Assembly: GCA_038528235.1 (NCBI GenBank)
Contig: JBCBEX010000135.1
Location: 1 to 6,783, forward strand
DNA from: JBCBEX01 sp038528235
GTDB taxonomy: Bacteria > Bacteroidota > Rhodothermia > Rhodothermales > Rubricoccaceae
DNA length: 6,783 nucleotides
Reading direction: 5' to 3'
Shown piece after piece: positions 6,121-6,783 of this stretch (its first letter is position 1; each line of letters begins with the position of its first letter). The translations under genes were made by a program, and so were the position numbers. Under the pieces are notes generated by a model. That model ran no database searches. It had not been told where the DNA came from and saw nothing but the letters and a program-made list of their open reading frames with translations.

Positions 6121-6133
6121 ACAGCGTCGCTGT
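6121..6133. repeat. Perfect inverted repeat ACAGCG-T-CGCTGT in the pepA leader
   Basis: The 13-base dyad lies 54-66 bases upstream of the pepA start. A one-base centre is too tight for a full hairpin, so a protein-binding site is as likely as RNA structure. It may also be chance in GC-rich DNA. There is no following T-run on either strand, so it is not a terminator. Confidence 0.35.
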
Positions 6134-6228
6134 CTCCACGTCTCGCCATTTTCCCGGTTCTTGAATGTAACCGTTGTGTGATGCGCGAAGGGACTGGAGC
6201 ATTCGGGTCTGTGCGTCGTATGTTGCCA

Positions 6229-6242
6229 TGTAAGCGCTTAAC
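6229..6242. promoter_or_regulatory. LacI/CcpA-type operator-like palindrome
   Basis: TGTAAGCGCTTAAC contains the perfect 10-bp palindrome TAAGCGCTTA (6231-6240) with a central CG. It agrees with the LacI-family/cre pattern TGWAARCGYTWNCW at 11 of the 13 defined positions; only the last two differ. Its place in the divergent promoter region would let one regulator act on pepA, the oxidoreductase gene, or both. No LacI-family gene is in the window. Confidence 0.35.
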
Positions 6243-6287
6243 CTGCGTCTTTTTCGCCGTTCGCGCGAGCGCATCCCCCACCACCCG

Positions 6288-6295
6288 TATCTTTT
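6288..6295 (+). promoter_or_regulatory. Candidate -7 box TATCTTTT for the oxidoreductase gene
   Basis: TATCTTTT matches the Bacteroidota -7 pattern TAnnTTTG except at the last base. No TTTG or TTG lies at the right distance upstream, so support is weak. If it is used, transcription would begin about 6301-6303. That would place the in-frame ATG at 6303 at or next to the RNA 5' end, or give a leader of about 80 bases before the ATG at 6384. Confidence 0.2.
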
Positions 6296-6383
6296 CGGCC
6301 CTATGTCCACCACCGTCCGCTCGCTTCCGAGGACGACCGGCTGGATCTCCCAGAATTCCCGCTTCGGTACCCGCCCTTCCTCC

Positions 6384-6783
6384 ATGCGTATTACGGTCAT
6401 CGGGGCTGGCGCCATTGGCTCCGCCATCGCGTTCGACCTCACCCGCCGTCCTGATGTCACCCGTGTACGCGTCTGCGAAGCACGCCCCGGCGTCCTCCGC
6501 CGCATCCGCGAAGCGCTCCCCGGCGACAAGACCCGCTGCTACCAGGTCGACGCCCGCGACGCGCAGACGCTTGACAACATCGTGGCCAACAGCGACGTCG
6601 TCATCTCGTGCGTGGCCCCGGAGCTGAACCCGATGCTGGCCGAGCTGTCGATCCGCAACGGCGCGCACTTCTGCGAGCTTGGCGGCAACGAGACCATCGC
6701 GCAACAGCTGCTCGCGCTCAACGAGGAGGCGCAGAACCGTGCCCGGTGGGTGGTCCCCAACTGCGGCCTCGCGCCGGGCCTGA
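6384..6783 (+). CDS. Saccharopine-dehydrogenase-family oxidoreductase, N-terminal 133 residues
   Basis: The frame is open to the right edge with no stop. The first residues form a Rossmann beta-alpha-beta unit, MRITVIGAGAIGSAIAFDL, with the dinucleotide loop G-A-G-A-I-G at 7-12 and an acidic strand end (VRVCEA, Glu36) that would favour binding the NAD ribose. Further family marks are DVVISCVAPELNPMLAELSI (71-90), GAHFCELGGN (93-102) and VVPNCGLAPG (123-132). This is the usual path of saccharopine dehydrogenase NAD(P)-binding domains, including lysine 6-dehydrogenase-like enzymes that carry a similar CGLAPG turn. Substrate cannot be named because the catalytic domain is outside the window. I chose the ATG at 6384 because the Rossmann strand normally begins at the N-terminus. 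The in-frame ATG at 6303 would add 27 residues with no obvious fold. No Shine-Dalgarno is present at either. It is divergent from pepA. Confidence 0.85.
   Translation, partial: MRITVIGAGAIGSAIAFDLTRRPDVTRVRVCEARPGVLRRIREALPGDKTRCYQVDARDAQTLDNIVANSDVVISCVAPELNPMLAELSIRNGAHFCELGGNETIAQQLLALNEEAQNRARWVVPNCGLAPGL

Larger units (their letters stand above)
6068..6383. other. Divergent intergenic region between pepA and the oxidoreductase gene
   Basis: These 316 bases separate two genes that point away from each other, so promoters for both should lie here. They hold a perfect 6+1+6 inverted repeat (6121-6133), a LacI-like palindrome (6229-6242), an imperfect 14-bp GC-rich palindrome (6258-6271) and a -7-like box for the right-hand gene (6288-6295). 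I see no convincing -7/-33 pair for pepA. An in-frame ATG at 6303 could extend the right-hand gene by 27 codons. No RNA gene or small ORF with support is visible. Confidence 0.6.

Noticed and set aside
6068..6529. In-frame N-terminal extension of pepA by about 154 codons
   Set aside because: It would overlap the divergent oxidoreductase gene, has no family resemblance, and makes the enzyme far longer than known leucyl aminopeptidases; the ATG at 6067 gives the normal length.
6003..6704. 233-codon minus-strand frame opposite the oxidoreductase gene
   Set aside because: It is antisense to a clear Rossmann domain and overlaps the pepA 5' end in another frame; no independent domain is seen.
1..6783. 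tRNA, rRNA, CRISPR array, insertion sequence or integrase genes
   Set aside because: I looked for each and saw no cloverleaf, repeat-spacer pattern, terminal inverted repeats or transposase-like protein.

Overview
The window is GC-rich bacterial DNA. It most likely comes from the Rhodothermota/Bacteroidota side of the tree (Rhodothermales-like). The grounds are a GWxTD-domain secreted protein, a family known mainly from Bacteroidota and relatives; a PepA whose metal-site loop has the KPTKNSMD spacing I associate with Bacteroidota; few usable Shine-Dalgarno sequences; and short GGGTCGA-type and GTGCGAAC-type tandem repeats next to genes. This placement is inference from gene content, not a database match.

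Layout, left to right. (1) 1-1066, minus strand: a sigma-70-like regulator (356-1039) followed by the 5' part of a small unrecognised gene (1-157, runs off the left edge). The non-coding DNA in front of both genes holds all five copies of the hexamer TAGGGT/ACCCTA that I could find in the window, which suggests a shared operator or promoter element. (2) 1124-6067, minus strand: four genes in a row, transcribed pepA (leucyl aminopeptidase) -> GWxTD-domain exported protein -> pdxA (vitamin B6 synthesis) -> SAM-dependent methyltransferase. Gaps are 5, 33 and about 91 bases, so this is probably one operon or an operon plus a loosely attached last gene. (3) 6068-6383: a divergent intergenic region with a LacI-family-like palindrome and a perfect inverted repeat. 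(4) 6384-6783, plus strand: the N-terminal part of a saccharopine-dehydrogenase-family oxidoreductase, cut by the right edge.

The pepA-to-pdxA genes are housekeeping in type: peptide turnover, pyridoxal phosphate synthesis, a methyl transfer of unknown target, and one envelope or periplasmic protein of unknown role. Nothing shows that they share a pathway. The least ordinary parts are the sigma-like/small-gene module with its repeated hexamers, and two short tandem repeats (7-bp and 8-bp units) at the 5' ends of operon genes, which make two start codons ambiguous. I see no tRNA, rRNA, CRISPR array, transposase or convincing rho-independent terminator. I did not find a clearly new multi-gene system in this window.
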